A stretch of DNA of 64,000 nucleotides. It comes from Palsa-504 sp963818225. GTDB lineage: Bacteria > Actinomycetota > Actinomycetes > Streptosporangiales > Streptosporangiaceae. Shown here in pieces: positions 1 through 8,560 of the stretch (position 1 is the stretch's first letter; the number at the start of each line of letters is the position of its first letter). The notes under the pieces were generated by a model. The model saw nothing but the letters and a program-made list of their open reading frames with translations. It had not been told where the DNA came from and ran no database searches. Location of the stretch: assembly GCA_963818225.1 (NCBI GenBank), contig CAWFRO010000005.1, forward strand, positions 248,001-312,000, given 5' to 3'. Both the position numbers and the translations under genes were made by a program.

Positions 1-182
1 ATTCTCGTTCAGCACCCGCAGCGAGTCCAGGGTGCTCGCGGGCTGGATAGTCCGCAGCGGTATCGGCTGGCGGGCAGCGCATCCCCGCCCGTAGCTGTCC
101 CAGCGGCCGTTCGCCGCGGAGCATTCGGCGCGCCGCCAGGTTTTGCATCGCCGGCGGTCTCCTGGTGTGCTCAAATAGGCCT
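1..182. other. left edge, no gene called
   Basis: No gene is supported here. A minus-strand frame stays open to the left edge and contains a few Cys and Trp codons, but it is too short and has no clear ribosome binding site, so it could be the end of a gene lying mostly outside or chance. Confidence 0.3.
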
Positions 183-824
183 ATGCGAGGAGTGGTGACG
201 CTTTCGGCGTCTTATGGTGCGCGCGGCGACAGGGTGGGTCGTGCTCTGGCCAGCCGGCTGCAGCTGCCGTTCGTCGATCGTGCCATCCCTACCTCCGCTG
301 CCGCCCGGCAGCTTGGCCTGCCCGAAGACGTGGGCGAGAGCCTTGACGAACACGCTCCCGGCCTCTGGGAGCGGATCGCGGCCGCATTCGCCAATGTCGC
401 CATGCCAACCGGGCAAGACGTGCTCTCCGCCGAGCTGCCCCTCACGCCCGAGCATTTCGGGGCCGCGAATAAGGCTGAGCTGCAGCGCATAGCCGATACC
501 ACGGGAGCCGTGGTCCTCGGCCGGGCGGGCATGGTGGCGCTCGGTGACCGGGCCGATGTGCTGTGCGTGCGCTTGGACGGCCCCGTTGAGGCGCGGATTG
601 CCCAGGTGGTGGCGCTGGGCATCGACGAGGCGAGCGCCCGGCAGGGGCAGCGGGAAGTGGACAGCGCCCGGGAGGCCTACGCCCGGGCGTTCTTCAACGC
701 CCGTCAGGACGACTATCGGCTGTATCACCTGATTCTCGACAGCACGGTTCTCTCCGCGGAGGCGTGCGTCGACATCATTGTCCGGGCGGCACAAGATCGC
801 CTTGGTGCTGTCGCGGCCCAGTGA
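183..824 (+). CDS. cytidylate kinase-like family protein
   Basis: The protein (about 213 aa) begins MRGVVTLSASYGARGD and continues with a ...LPFVDRAIP segment, the pattern of the cytidylate-kinase-like family in which a Gly-rich loop is followed by LPF(V/Y)DR. Later segments (VVLGRAGM near residue 110, VRLDGPVEARIAQ, and a paired-Arg region) fit a P-loop nucleotide-binding fold. The loop lacks the canonical GxxGxGKS Lys, as in this family, so a true CMP kinase activity is not assured. I chose ATG 183 because the family starts M-R-G-V-V-T; a GTG at 165 would only add six residues. It stands alone in front of an SRPBCC gene. Confidence 0.75.
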   Translation: MRGVVTLSASYGARGDRVGRALASRLQLPFVDRAIPTSAAARQLGLPEDVGESLDEHAPGLWERIAAAFANVAMPTGQDVLSAELPLTPEHFGAANKAELQRIADTTGAVVLGRAGMVALGDRADVLCVRLDGPVEARIAQVVALGIDEASARQGQREVDSAREAYARAFFNARQDDYRLYHLILDSTVLSAEACVDIIVRAAQDRLGAVAAQ

Positions 825-879
825 CGCGGCGCGAAGGGTGTCAAGGTATGGCACCTGGACCCGTGATAGACAGGCCTGC

Positions 880-1332
880 ATGGCGAGCATTGTGGTCTCC
901 GCTGAGCGTGTCATCGATGCCCCCGCAGACGCGGTCTACCGCTACGTCGCGGACATGCGTGATCATCACCCGCACTTCCTGCCCCCGGCGTTCTCGGATT
1001 TCCGGGTGGAATCCGGCGGCGTGGGCGCTGGCACCATCACCCGGTTCAAGGTGACCGCGGGCGGGCGTACCCGCGAATACCGGATGAGGGTGGACGAGCC
1101 CGAGCCGGGCCGGGTCCTCACCGAGTCCGATACCGGTTCAAGCCTGGTCACGACGACCACCGTCACGCCGCGCGACAGCGCGTCGTCGGTGCACATCTCG
1201 ACGACGTGGAACGGCGCGGGCGGAATCGGCGGTTTCTTTGAGAAGACCTTCGCGCCGAGGGCGATGCGGGCCATCTATGCGGATGAACTTGAGCGGCTGG
1301 ATGCGTACGCGCGCGAGCAGCGCCCCCGGTAA
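880..1332 (+). CDS. SRPBCC (START-like) family protein
   Basis: About 150 aa. The N-terminus (MASIVVSAERVIDAPADAVYRYVADMRDHHPHF) is the typical first strand and helix of the polyketide-cyclase/SRPBCC fold, followed by alternating strands (TITRFKVTAGGRTREYRMRV, GSSLVTTTTVTP) and a C-terminal amphipathic helix ending LERLDAYAREQRPR. These proteins bind hydrophobic ligands in a deep cavity; the ligand cannot be read from sequence. The ATG at 880 was chosen because residues upstream in the open frame do not belong to the fold. It follows the kinase-like gene by about 55 bases and may share its transcript. Confidence 0.75.
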   Translation: MASIVVSAERVIDAPADAVYRYVADMRDHHPHFLPPAFSDFRVESGGVGAGTITRFKVTAGGRTREYRMRVDEPEPGRVLTESDTGSSLVTTTTVTPRDSASSVHISTTWNGAGGIGGFFEKTFAPRAMRAIYADELERLDAYAREQRPR

Positions 1333-1412
1333 ACCGGGCAAACCTGGCACGTGAACGGCTTCCTCGGCATGATCGTCACGCTGGTGGCTGAATCCCCGGG
1401 CCCGGGAGCCGG

Positions 1413-2729
1413 ATGCGCTGGCATCCTTATGCCATGGACAAGACGCTGGCACCCGTGCGTGACCTGACGGACTCTGATCAGAACCAGGCGGTGCTCGACG
1501 CGGCCTCCGCACTGGCCGAAGGCCGCGCGGAGGCGGGGAGCGTCGCGAGCAGCCACGGTCCGGCAGTGGCGGCCGAAGCGGCGGCCGCGGCTCGTTCGCG
1601 GCGGCGGCTGGGCGAGCTCACCGGTCCGGTCCATCTCACCGTGGTGTGGGCCATGTACGGCGAGACGGGGCGCATGGTCCCGCGTTCGGCCCACCCGCAC
1701 GGGGAGGACTTCGTGCGGACCAAGGTCCGCCAGCTCGACTGGCTGACCGGCGGCCTGCCCGGCGTCACGTGGAGCATCATCGCCTGCGACGACGGATGCC
1801 CGGACCAGCCCTCAAGTGCCGACCTCATGACGGACATCGCGGCGGCCGAGGGCTATCCGGCCGAAGGTCACCGCAGCGTGACGGTGCTCAGGCTGGCCGA
1901 GGTGATCGGGGGTGACATCTCGATCAGCCCCGCATTCGACCAGCTGACCTCGACCGACCAGTCCCGTAAGGGCGGATCGATCCTGGCTGGGCTGGCCGCC
2001 GCGGTCGGGACCGGTCCGGCACATGCGAATGGCACCGGCCGGCATGTGGTCTGCTACACCGACGCAGACCTGTCCGCGAACCTGGCCCAGCTGGGCTCGC
2101 TGGCGGCGCCGCTGGTCGCCGGGGACAAGGTAGCCGGCGCGCTCGGCCAGCGTTACGGGATCGAGGGTGCGGTGCTGGTCCGGGCCGACGGGCCGGTCAC
2201 CGAGCCGCACAGCACCGGCGACAAGCCGGACAAGATCATCATCCTGTTCCGGCATTTCGTCCGGGCCATGCTCATCCCGTCCCTGGCCCATGTGCTCGAT
2301 ACCCAGGCCGGCTTCAAGGCCTTCGACGGGGCCGCGCTCGGCCCGGTCATCCGGCAGATGACGTCCTTCAACGAGACCTTCGACGTCGAGTTGCTCATCC
2401 ATCTCGCCCAGCACTACGGGCCACGGGCGCTGGCCGTCGAGCCGATCGTCTTCACCGAGGACTTCGCCGCGACGAAGTTCCCCTCCGTCGAGCCCGGGCC
2501 ACGCCACCTGGCGATGGTTAACCAGGTCGTGGAGATCTACGACCGGTTCGTCGCACCGATCGCCCCCGTCACCGGCGAGGCGGCGGACCTGCTCACCCTG
2601 CTCAGGACGCTCGACCTCGACGACTATGTGAGCTTGATCCAGCACCTGCGTGCCGAGGACCGAGGCGACCCGACACTGTTCGACCGGCAGTGGCCCGTGC
2701 AGCACCTGCGCGACATCCTCCAGCGCTGA
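1413..2729 (+). CDS. GT2-type glycosyltransferase (dolichyl-phosphate glucosyltransferase-like)
   Basis: A 438-aa protein whose central part resembles family 2 glycosyltransferases of the ALG5/DPM type. Visible marks are the strand IIACDDGCPD, the metal/nucleotide-sugar motif YTDADLSANL near residue 212, and DTQAGFKAFDG near residue 297, the signature that distinguishes ALG5-like enzymes. No C-terminal membrane helices are evident, so it is probably cytosolic and may act on a soluble or lipid-phosphate acceptor. A GGGAG lies just before ATG 1413; ATG 1434 (MDKTLAP) is an equally possible start. The sugar donor and acceptor are unknown. Confidence 0.7.
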   Translation: MRWHPYAMDKTLAPVRDLTDSDQNQAVLDAASALAEGRAEAGSVASSHGPAVAAEAAAAARSRRRLGELTGPVHLTVVWAMYGETGRMVPRSAHPHGEDFVRTKVRQLDWLTGGLPGVTWSIIACDDGCPDQPSSADLMTDIAAAEGYPAEGHRSVTVLRLAEVIGGDISISPAFDQLTSTDQSRKGGSILAGLAAAVGTGPAHANGTGRHVVCYTDADLSANLAQLGSLAAPLVAGDKVAGALGQRYGIEGAVLVRADGPVTEPHSTGDKPDKIIILFRHFVRAMLIPSLAHVLDTQAGFKAFDGAALGPVIRQMTSFNETFDVELLIHLAQHYGPRALAVEPIVFTEDFAATKFPSVEPGPRHLAMVNQVVEIYDRFVAPIAPVTGEAADLLTLLRTLDLDDYVSLIQHLRAEDRGDPTLFDRQWPVQHLRDILQR

Positions 2730-2788
2730 CCCCAAGAGATGCGGCCACCCGCCCGGCGCTGGGGTACTCCCTGTTCGCGGGCAGCCCG

Positions 2789-2842
2789 CGTTTCCGCGGA
2801 AACGGCTTGTGAAATTGTGCACAAAACGCTTCCGCGGAAACG
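2789..2842. terminator. double palindrome, long hairpin between convergent genes
   Basis: Between the ends of two convergent genes sit a perfect 16-bp palindrome CGTTTCCGCGGAAACG (2789-2804) and a one-mismatch copy CGCTTCCGCGGAAACG (2827-2842). Because each is self-complementary, the copies can pair with each other into a 15-16 bp stem, and the spacer can extend it through TTGTG/CACAA. A bidirectional terminator is the simplest reading; a protein binding site is the alternative. Confidence 0.5.
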
Positions 2843-2929
2843 CCGCAGGCCATGCGGCGGGACAGTGCCCGGGTTCTCGGTCACGGTATAGGCGGACCCG
2901 GAGAACGCCGCGGCCGTCGCCGCCGTCGG

Positions 2930-3724
2930 CTAGGCGTCTCGCGCGGGCTCGCCGTGGCTGGCGTTGGCGCGGCCGCGGCCCCAGTAGGCCTTGGGCGACA
3001 TCTGGTCCTGGCTGAGCCCTCGCTCGGCCAGGACCTCCCGCAGCCGGGACACGACCGTCGCCTCGCCGAACAGGTAGGCGTGGCCGCGGCCGGGCGGCAG
3101 CTCGATCTCGGCTGCCTCGGCGGCGAGGGCCGACGGGTCACCAGCGGGCGCGCCGAGGCGGTGCAGCCAGGAGATGCGGATAGTCGCCGCGGCAGCCAGG
3201 TCCTGCTCGTCGCTCTCCTCGGGGACCTCGAGCACGAGGGTGGCCGCGCGGTCGGGCGGCAGGGCCTCGGTCATCGCGAACATCGCGGGCAGCGCCGACT
3301 CATCGCCGAGGAACAGGTGCCAGTCGGCCGTGGCCGACGTGGTGATCTTCCCGCGCGGCCCGATGCCCTCGATCCTGTCGCCGGGCCGGGCCGACCGCAC
3401 CCAGCGCTCGCCGGGACCGTCGCCGTGCAGCACGACGTCGAGCGTGAGCAGCCGCGTGGCCTCGTCGAACTGCCGGATCGTGTAGCGCCGCCGTACCGGG
3501 CGGTTACCCTCGGCCGCCACCAGCAGCATCACGTCCTGGCCGGGCAGGTAGCCGAACCCGTCAAGCTGCGGGGCGGTCAGCCTGAGCCGCTGCATGTGCG
3601 GGGTGAGCCGGGCCGAGTCGAACACCTCGAAGTCCAGTTTGGTCGTGCTGGCCAGCGGCCCGGTCAGCTGCGCGAACGGATCCTCGAGCGCCGCCAGAGT
3701 CGATTCCGGCAGTGCGTCAGCCAT
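2930..3724 (-). CDS. siderophore-interacting protein (FAD/NAD(P)H ferric reductase)
   Basis: 264 aa. The N-terminal FAD domain shows LTPHMQRLRLTAPQLDGF, GQDVMLL and the FAD motif RRRYTIRQFD near residue 100, then a VVLHGDGPGERWVRSARPGD block typical of SIP (ViuB-like) proteins. The C-terminal half has DWHLFLGDESALPA, a family hallmark for NAD(P)H-side binding, and ends with QMSPKAYWGRGRAN. Family members release iron from siderophores by cytosolic reduction. No siderophore transport or synthesis gene adjoins it. It is read leftwards from a divergent methyltransferase. Confidence 0.9.
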   Translation of the reverse strand: MADALPESTLAALEDPFAQLTGPLASTTKLDFEVFDSARLTPHMQRLRLTAPQLDGFGYLPGQDVMLLVAAEGNRPVRRRYTIRQFDEATRLLTLDVVLHGDGPGERWVRSARPGDRIEGIGPRGKITTSATADWHLFLGDESALPAMFAMTEALPPDRAATLVLEVPEESDEQDLAAAATIRISWLHRLGAPAGDPSALAAEAAEIELPPGRGHAYLFGEATVVSRLREVLAERGLSQDQMSPKAYWGRGRANASHGEPARDA

Positions 3725-3956
3725 GAGACAGCCAGCCCTTCCGATTGATGCTCGTGTGCTGGGGGGCGGCGGGGGATACCGCGCCGCCGGCCTGCCTTCA
3801 CACGAACGCCGGCCAGCCCCGTGCCATTATCAACGCTGCCCGGCTTAGCCTGCTTCCCGGCCCGGGGCTGGGCCTGGACAGACCTACGGTCAGCGGGCAG
3901 GAACCCCCGGAGGCTACCTGCCCGGGAGGTGCTTGCTGGCCGCCTTCGTGTTCACT

Positions 3957-4709
3957 ATGACGGTGGATCGTCAACGGCTTAGCAGCATCGCGCACTCGCA
4001 TCACCCGATCGCGGCGCCGATCTTCGGCGTCAGCGTCAACCGGCTGCTGCGCCGCGCGGACCGGCGACCGGCGGCACGCATCCTCGACCTCGGCTGCGGC
4101 GAGGCGGCCTGGGCCATGCAGGCCCTGGCCCACTCCCCCGACGGGCACGCCGACGGCGTCGACATCAGCCGCTACGCGCTGGACCGCGCCGCGGCCGCCG
4201 CGGCCCAGCGCGGCCTGGACAACCGGCTCACGCTGCACGAACGCGATGCCCGCGGGTTCGTGCCCGATGGGGACTACGACCTGGTGCTGTGTGTCGGGTC
4301 GACGCACGCGTTCGGCGGATTCGCCGGGACGCTGCAGCAGGCCGGCCGGTACGTGAACACCGACGGCATCCTTCTGGTCGGCGAGGGCTTCTGGCAGATC
4401 CCTCCAACTGCGCAGGCACTGGCCGCGCTCGACGCGGCGCCGGAGGACTTCACCGATCTCGCCGGCCTAGTCGATGCCGCCGAACAGGCCGGCTGGACCC
4501 CGGTGTACGCGCACGTCAGCGACGCCGCCGAGTGGGACGACTACGAATGGTCGTGGGTCGGCTCGCTTACCGAGTGGGCGCTGGACAACCCCGGCCACCC
4601 CGGCGCCTCCGGGGCACTCCTCCTCGCCCGCAAGCACCGCGACGAATATCTGCACGGGTACCGCAACGTGCTGGGCTTCGCCACCCTGGTGCTGCGCCGC
4701 GACCGTTGA
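3957..4709 (+). CDS. class I SAM-dependent methyltransferase
   Basis: About 250 aa with motif I ILDLGCGEAAWAM, the acidic motif DGVDIS after it, a motif II/III region YDLVLCVGSTHAFGG, and LLVGEGFWQ. This is the Rossmann-fold methyltransferase core and SAM site. The C-terminal half, rich in Asp/Trp (DDYEWSWVGSLTEWALDNPGHP), is the substrate lid and matches a common actinobacterial clade of uncharacterised methyltransferases. ATG 3957 is preferred; a GTG at 3948 and a GGAGGT at 3925 leave some doubt. Substrate unknown. Confidence 0.8.
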   Translation: MTVDRQRLSSIAHSHHPIAAPIFGVSVNRLLRRADRRPAARILDLGCGEAAWAMQALAHSPDGHADGVDISRYALDRAAAAAAQRGLDNRLTLHERDARGFVPDGDYDLVLCVGSTHAFGGFAGTLQQAGRYVNTDGILLVGEGFWQIPPTAQALAALDAAPEDFTDLAGLVDAAEQAGWTPVYAHVSDAAEWDDYEWSWVGSLTEWALDNPGHPGASGALLLARKHRDEYLHGYRNVLGFATLVLRRDR

Positions 4710-4745
4710 CCGAACCGCACCGCACCGCTGGCGACGCCCGCCGGG

Positions 4746-5000
4746 CTAGCGGCCGGCCTCCTGCTCCCGGAGCAGGGCGACGCACTCCGCACTCCCGCAG
4801 GTCCGGCCCGAACCCAGGCGAGGCCTGCCGCACCGGCAGGAGGGCCGCAGCCGGGACAGCCAGGCGCCATACGCCAGCAGCTCGGCGATGCCGCCGGGGC
4901 CCGGGACCGAGACGACCGGCCGGATCCGGCCGCCGGGCAACGCCAGCCACTCCCGCGGCCCGCCTGCCGCCGGGTCATCCGGCACGCCACCCATGACCAC
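4746..5000 (-). CDS. small Cys-containing hypothetical protein
   Basis: An 84-aa reading frame starting at GTG 5000 behind AGGAAAATA. Its C-terminal half holds a C-x-C...C-x4-C arrangement (SCRCGRP, RTCGSAEC) that could bind zinc. It is convergent with the methyltransferase. I do not recognise the family; the frame is intact and the Cys spacing looks purposeful, but the evidence is limited to that. Confidence 0.45.
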   Translation of the reverse strand: MVMGGVPDDPAAGGPREWLALPGGRIRPVVSVPGPGGIAELLAYGAWLSRLRPSCRCGRPRLGSGRTCGSAECVALLREQEAGR

Positions 5001-5172
5001 TATTTTCCTGCGTTCCTCAACCGCCTAACCCGCCCGCCCCGAACGGGTCCCGCCGGGCCAGCCAGCCGGCCGCGCCGACCGCCGCCGGCCAGGCCCTACC
5101 CTGATCAACAGGCACCCGGGCATAAGCATGCCCGATCGGCGGGATGAGTGCGCCGCGCGAGCCTGACGGTCC

Positions 5173-5568
5173 TTAGGCGGCTGGGCCGATAAGGTCCCAT
5201 TTGTTGCCAGCGATGTCGAGAAACACAGCGACAAGACCGTAGGGTTCGGTGCGCGGTGCGGTGAGGAACTGCACGCCCGCGGATGACATCCGGGCGAACG
5301 CGGCGCCGAAATCCGTCACGTGCAAGAAGAAACCCACCCGGCCGGCGGCCTGCTTCCCGACGGCGGCGGCCTGGTCTTCTCCGTCAGCTCGCGCCAGGAG
5401 CAGGCCAGTCTCGGCGCCTGGCGGCCGCACTACTACCCACCGCTTAGGGCGTCCGTCGTTCGTCAGGGCCGAGGAGTCCTCCACAAGCTCGAAACCCAGT
5501 ACGTCCACGAAGAAGCTGATCGCGGGGTCGTACTCGCTGACCACTATGGCAATAAGGCTCAGATGCAC
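5173..5568 (-). CDS. VOC family (glyoxalase/bleomycin-resistance fold) protein
   Basis: 131 aa with two beta-alpha-beta-beta-beta halves. It opens MHLSLIAIVVSEYDPAISFFVDVLGFELVED, the standard VOC start, and closes with FLDIAGNKWDLIGPA, the usual second metal-ligand strand. Members are dimeric metal enzymes or drug-binding proteins. The middle (VGFFLHVTDFGAAFARMSSAGVQF) matches the second repeat. It is divergent from fda, with under 80 bases between the start codons, so the two may share a control region. Substrate unknown. Confidence 0.85.
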   Translation of the reverse strand: MHLSLIAIVVSEYDPAISFFVDVLGFELVEDSSALTNDGRPKRWVVVRPPGAETGLLLARADGEDQAAAVGKQAAGRVGFFLHVTDFGAAFARMSSAGVQFLTAPRTEPYGLVAVFLDIAGNKWDLIGPAA

Positions 5569-5643
5569 GGCGTCAGCATTTCAGGCCAGCTCGCTCCGCC
5601 TCCGGTGACACACCCCGCCAGCGCGGTGCCAGAATAAGGAAGC

Positions 5644-6549
5644 GTGAACACCACCCAATCCGAGAAAGTCAGGACCGGCCGCGGCTTTTTCGCTGCCCTT
5701 GACCAAAGCGGAGGCAGTACGCCCAGGGCGCTCGCCGAATACGGAATCGGGCGGGACCGCTACAGCTCCGACGCTGAGATGTTCGACCTGGTTCACGCCA
5801 TGCGGACCCGGGTGCTGACCAGCCCGGCGTTTGACGGCTCGCGCATTCTGGCGGCGATCTTGTTCGAGCAGACCATGGAACGGGACGTCGACGGCGTCCC
5901 CACGGCGCGGTATCTGTGGGACGAGAAGAACGTGGTGCCGTTCCTGAAAGTGGACCAGGGGCTTGCCCCCGAGCAGGACGGCGTGCAGCTCATGAACCCC
6001 ATCGACACCCTCGATGACCTGCTTGAGCGCGCGCAGCGGCACCAGATCTTCGGGACCAAGATGCGTTCGGTGATCAACGACGCCAACGAGGCCGGGATCT
6101 CGGCGATCGTGGACCAGCAGTTCGGCTACGCGAGCCGGATCCAGGCCGCCGGCCTGGTGCCGATCATGGAGCCCGAGGTCAGCATCAGCAGCCCGCACAA
6201 GGCCCAGGCTGAGTTGCTGCTGCACGACGCCATCACCAAGCACGTCGAGGCGCTGCCGGACGGCGCGACCGTGATGGTGAAGATCACCATCCCGACCCAG
6301 CCCGGCCTGTACGGCGATCTGGCCGCCGACCCGCGGGTCCTGCGGGTCGTCGCCTTGTCGGGCGGCTACAGCCGCGACGAGGCCTGCGCCCTGCTCGCGC
6401 GCGATCCGACCCTCATCGCCAGCTTCTCGCGGGCCCTTCTCGAAGGGCTGACGGAAAGCCAGACCGACGAGCAGTTCAACGCCCGGCTCGAGTCATCGAT
6501 CGAGCAGATCTACCAGGCATCGGTACACAAGCAGCCGGCCGTCCCCTAG
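5644..6549 (+). CDS. fda: fructose-bisphosphate aldolase class I
   Basis: 301 aa, close in length and pattern to the bacterial class I aldolases of the staphylococcal Fda type. Diagnostic stretches are GFFAALDQSGGSTPRAL, SRILAAILFEQTM, VVPFLKVDQGL, NEAGISAIVDQQF, VMVKITIPTQP (the Lys expected to form the Schiff base) and VVALSGGYSRDEA. It interconverts fructose-1,6-bisphosphate with dihydroxyacetone phosphate and glyceraldehyde-3-phosphate in the cytosol. Start GTG 5644 follows AAGGA with good spacing. A hairpin follows the stop. Confidence 0.93.
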   Translation: MNTTQSEKVRTGRGFFAALDQSGGSTPRALAEYGIGRDRYSSDAEMFDLVHAMRTRVLTSPAFDGSRILAAILFEQTMERDVDGVPTARYLWDEKNVVPFLKVDQGLAPEQDGVQLMNPIDTLDDLLERAQRHQIFGTKMRSVINDANEAGISAIVDQQFGYASRIQAAGLVPIMEPEVSISSPHKAQAELLLHDAITKHVEALPDGATVMVKITIPTQPGLYGDLAADPRVLRVVALSGGYSRDEACALLARDPTLIASFSRALLEGLTESQTDEQFNARLESSIEQIYQASVHKQPAVP

Positions 6550-6564
6550 CCGGCCGGCGGCCAC

Positions 6565-6596
6565 GGCGAGCGCCAGAAATTGGCGCTGGCCTCGCC
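6565..6596 (+). terminator. hairpin terminator after fda
   Basis: GGCGAG at 6565-6570 pairs with CTCGCC at 6591-6596 and the inner AGCGCCA/TGGCGCT can pair around a GAAAT loop. A GC-rich stem without a strong U-run is usual for high-GC genomes. It separates fda from the next gene. Confidence 0.5.
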
Positions 6597-6634
6597 GCCG
6601 ACGGCCGCCGGCGCGAGGAGCCCAGGAATGAACC

Positions 6635-7504
6635 ATGGCTGACGTGCGCCTCATGGCCGGGAAGTCCGTTCTGGTCACCGGAGGCACGGGCGGTATCGGC
6701 AAGGCCACCGCTATCGGGCTCGCCGCCCTCGGCGCCCGGGTCGGCATCACCGGCCGCGATCAGGCCCGCACCGAGGCGGCCGCGGCAGACATAGGCGCCG
6801 CACCGGGCCGCCCGGTCGTGGACGCTTTTGCCGTGGACATGTCCGTTCAAGCCGGTGTGCGCCGTTTGGCCGCTCAGGTCCGTGACACCTACCCGCGCCT
6901 GGATGTGCTGGTCAACAACGTCGGCGGGTTCTGGGCGCACCGCCACGTCACTGCCGATGGCCTGGAGCGGACCTTCGCGCTCAACCACCTCGCGCCGTTC
7001 TTGCTGACCAGCCTGCTGCTGGACCGCCTCACCTCGAGCGCGCCCGCCCGGATCCTCACCGTCTCTTCCGCCGCCCACGGCCGCGGCCGCATCGACTTCG
7101 GCGATCTGCAGGGTGAGCAGAAGTACTCCGGGCAGCGCGCTTACAGCCAGTCCAAGCTGGCCAACGTGATGTTCACCTACGAGCTGGCCCGCCGCCTGGA
7201 CGGCACCGGTGTGACCGCCACGGTGCTGCACCCCGGCGTGGTACGCACCAGCTTCGGCGCCGAAGACCAGGCGGCGTACCTCGCCGTCATGATCGGCGTG
7301 GCGCACCTGTTCATGAAGACCCCGGCCCAAGGCGCCGACACACCGATCTACCTCGCTTCCGCACCTCAGGTCGAGGGCATCACCGGCCGGTACTTCGTCA
7401 ACCGCAAGCCCAAGGCCTCCAGCAAGGCCTCCTACGACACCGCGGGCGCCGCCCGGCTATGGCAGGTCAGCGCCGACCTGGCCGGCCTGACCGCACATCC
7501 GTAG
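6635..7504 (+). CDS. SDR family oxidoreductase (retinol-dehydrogenase-like)
   Basis: 289 aa short-chain dehydrogenase. TGGTGGIG at residues 15-22 is the cofactor loop, LVNNVGG follows the fourth strand, and YSQSK near residue 170 supplies the catalytic Tyr and Lys, with Ser in LTVSSAAHG. The pattern FALNHLAPFLLT...RILTVSSAAHGRG...Y..SKLANVMFTYELARRL is that of the retinol-dehydrogenase/WW-domain-oxidoreductase-like group. Start ATG 6635 has AGGA eight bases upstream. Substrate unknown. Confidence 0.9.
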   Translation: MADVRLMAGKSVLVTGGTGGIGKATAIGLAALGARVGITGRDQARTEAAAADIGAAPGRPVVDAFAVDMSVQAGVRRLAAQVRDTYPRLDVLVNNVGGFWAHRHVTADGLERTFALNHLAPFLLTSLLLDRLTSSAPARILTVSSAAHGRGRIDFGDLQGEQKYSGQRAYSQSKLANVMFTYELARRLDGTGVTATVLHPGVVRTSFGAEDQAAYLAVMIGVAHLFMKTPAQGADTPIYLASAPQVEGITGRYFVNRKPKASSKASYDTAGAARLWQVSADLAGLTAHP

Positions 7505-7550
7505 GCCCCGGCGCGGCTCCTGGGCGGGGGTCGCGGTTCTTTTGCTGGCG

Positions 7551-8522
7551 TCAGACGGTGATGACGACCTTCCCCCGGGCGTGTCCCTGCTCCAGGTACC
7601 GGATGGCCTGAGGTGCTTCGCTCAGCGGGTAGCTCCTGTCGATGACCGGCGTGATCCGCCCGGCTTCGATGAGCTCCTTGAGGACGAGCAGGTCCTCGTG
7701 GTTCTCCCGGCAGATGAACGTGGTCAGCTTCTGGTCCACGAACCGGGACAGGAGCAGCGCTCGGAGCTGGCGGTCGGCGCCGCCGAGCCACCGGCCGCCG
7801 GTCTCGCCTCCGGCGATGACCAGCGTCCCCTTCGGGGTGAGGGCCCGTCGCAGGCGTGACAGCGACGAGTTCCCGCCGATGTCGAGGATCACGTCGTACC
7901 GCTGCTTGCCGTCGGCGAAGTCCTCATGCGTGTAGTCGATGACATGGCCGGCGCCGATAGACCGGACCAGGTCCGCCTTCGTCGTGCTGCACACGCCGGT
8001 GACCTGCGCTCCAAACGCCGCGGCCAGTTGCACCGCGAAGGTCCCCACTCCTCCGGATGCGCCGGTGATCAGCACCGTCTGGCCCGGCTGGACCCGCCCG
8101 TGGTCCCGCAGGCCTTGCAGGGCGGTCAGGCCGGAGACCGCGACCGCCGCGGCCTGTTCAAAGGTGAGGTTCGCCGGCTTGGGCGCCAGCTTGTTCTCTG
8201 GAGCGCGGGCGTACTCCGCGAAGGCGCCCTGGCCGATGCCGAATACCTCGTCGCCGGGCCGGAATCTGGTCACCTCGTCGCCGACCGCGGCCACGACCCC
8301 GGCGATACTCGTGCCCGGGACCCGGGTCTTGGGCGCGCGGAGCCCGTAGCCCGCCAGGCGCACCGGGTACGGCAGGCCGGTCATGAGGTGCCAGACGCCC
8401 CGGTCCATACCCGCCGCATGCACCCGCAGGAGTACCTCGCCGGCAGCAATCTCGGGCGTGGCGATGTCCCGGAGCTCGAGCACATCAGTCGAACCGTAGG
8501 TGTCCTGCAGGATCGCTTTCAC
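7551..8522 (-). CDS. NAD(P)-dependent alcohol dehydrogenase / quinone oxidoreductase (MDR, zinc-free)
   Basis: About 323 aa. It begins VKAILQDTYGSTDVLELRD, has the GroES-like domain (VRVHAAG, GTSIAGVVAAVG, GDEVFGIGQGAFAEY), then the Rossmann loop GASGGVGTFAVQLAAAFG, and ends RGKVVITV. The structural-zinc Cys cluster is absent, which fits the quinone-oxidoreductase branch. Start GTG 8522 was chosen because it gives the family N-terminus. It lies 38 bases downstream of the DUF4389 gene on the same strand, so the two probably form an operon. Confidence 0.87.
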   Translation of the reverse strand: MKAILQDTYGSTDVLELRDIATPEIAAGEVLLRVHAAGMDRGVWHLMTGLPYPVRLAGYGLRAPKTRVPGTSIAGVVAAVGDEVTRFRPGDEVFGIGQGAFAEYARAPENKLAPKPANLTFEQAAAVAVSGLTALQGLRDHGRVQPGQTVLITGASGGVGTFAVQLAAAFGAQVTGVCSTTKADLVRSIGAGHVIDYTHEDFADGKQRYDVILDIGGNSSLSRLRRALTPKGTLVIAGGETGGRWLGGADRQLRALLLSRFVDQKLTTFICRENHEDLLVLKELIEAGRITPVIDRSYPLSEAPQAIRYLEQGHARGKVVITV

Positions 8523-8560
8523 GCGCTGTCTCCTTATCGCCGGGCCGGGCCCGGCGGGCA

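Noticed and set aside
1..182. Partial minus-strand gene at the left edge
   Set aside because: Open frame of fewer than 60 codons with no start and no recognisable domain.
1812..2822. 336-aa minus-strand frame
   Set aside because: Antisense to the glycosyltransferase; no family resemblance.
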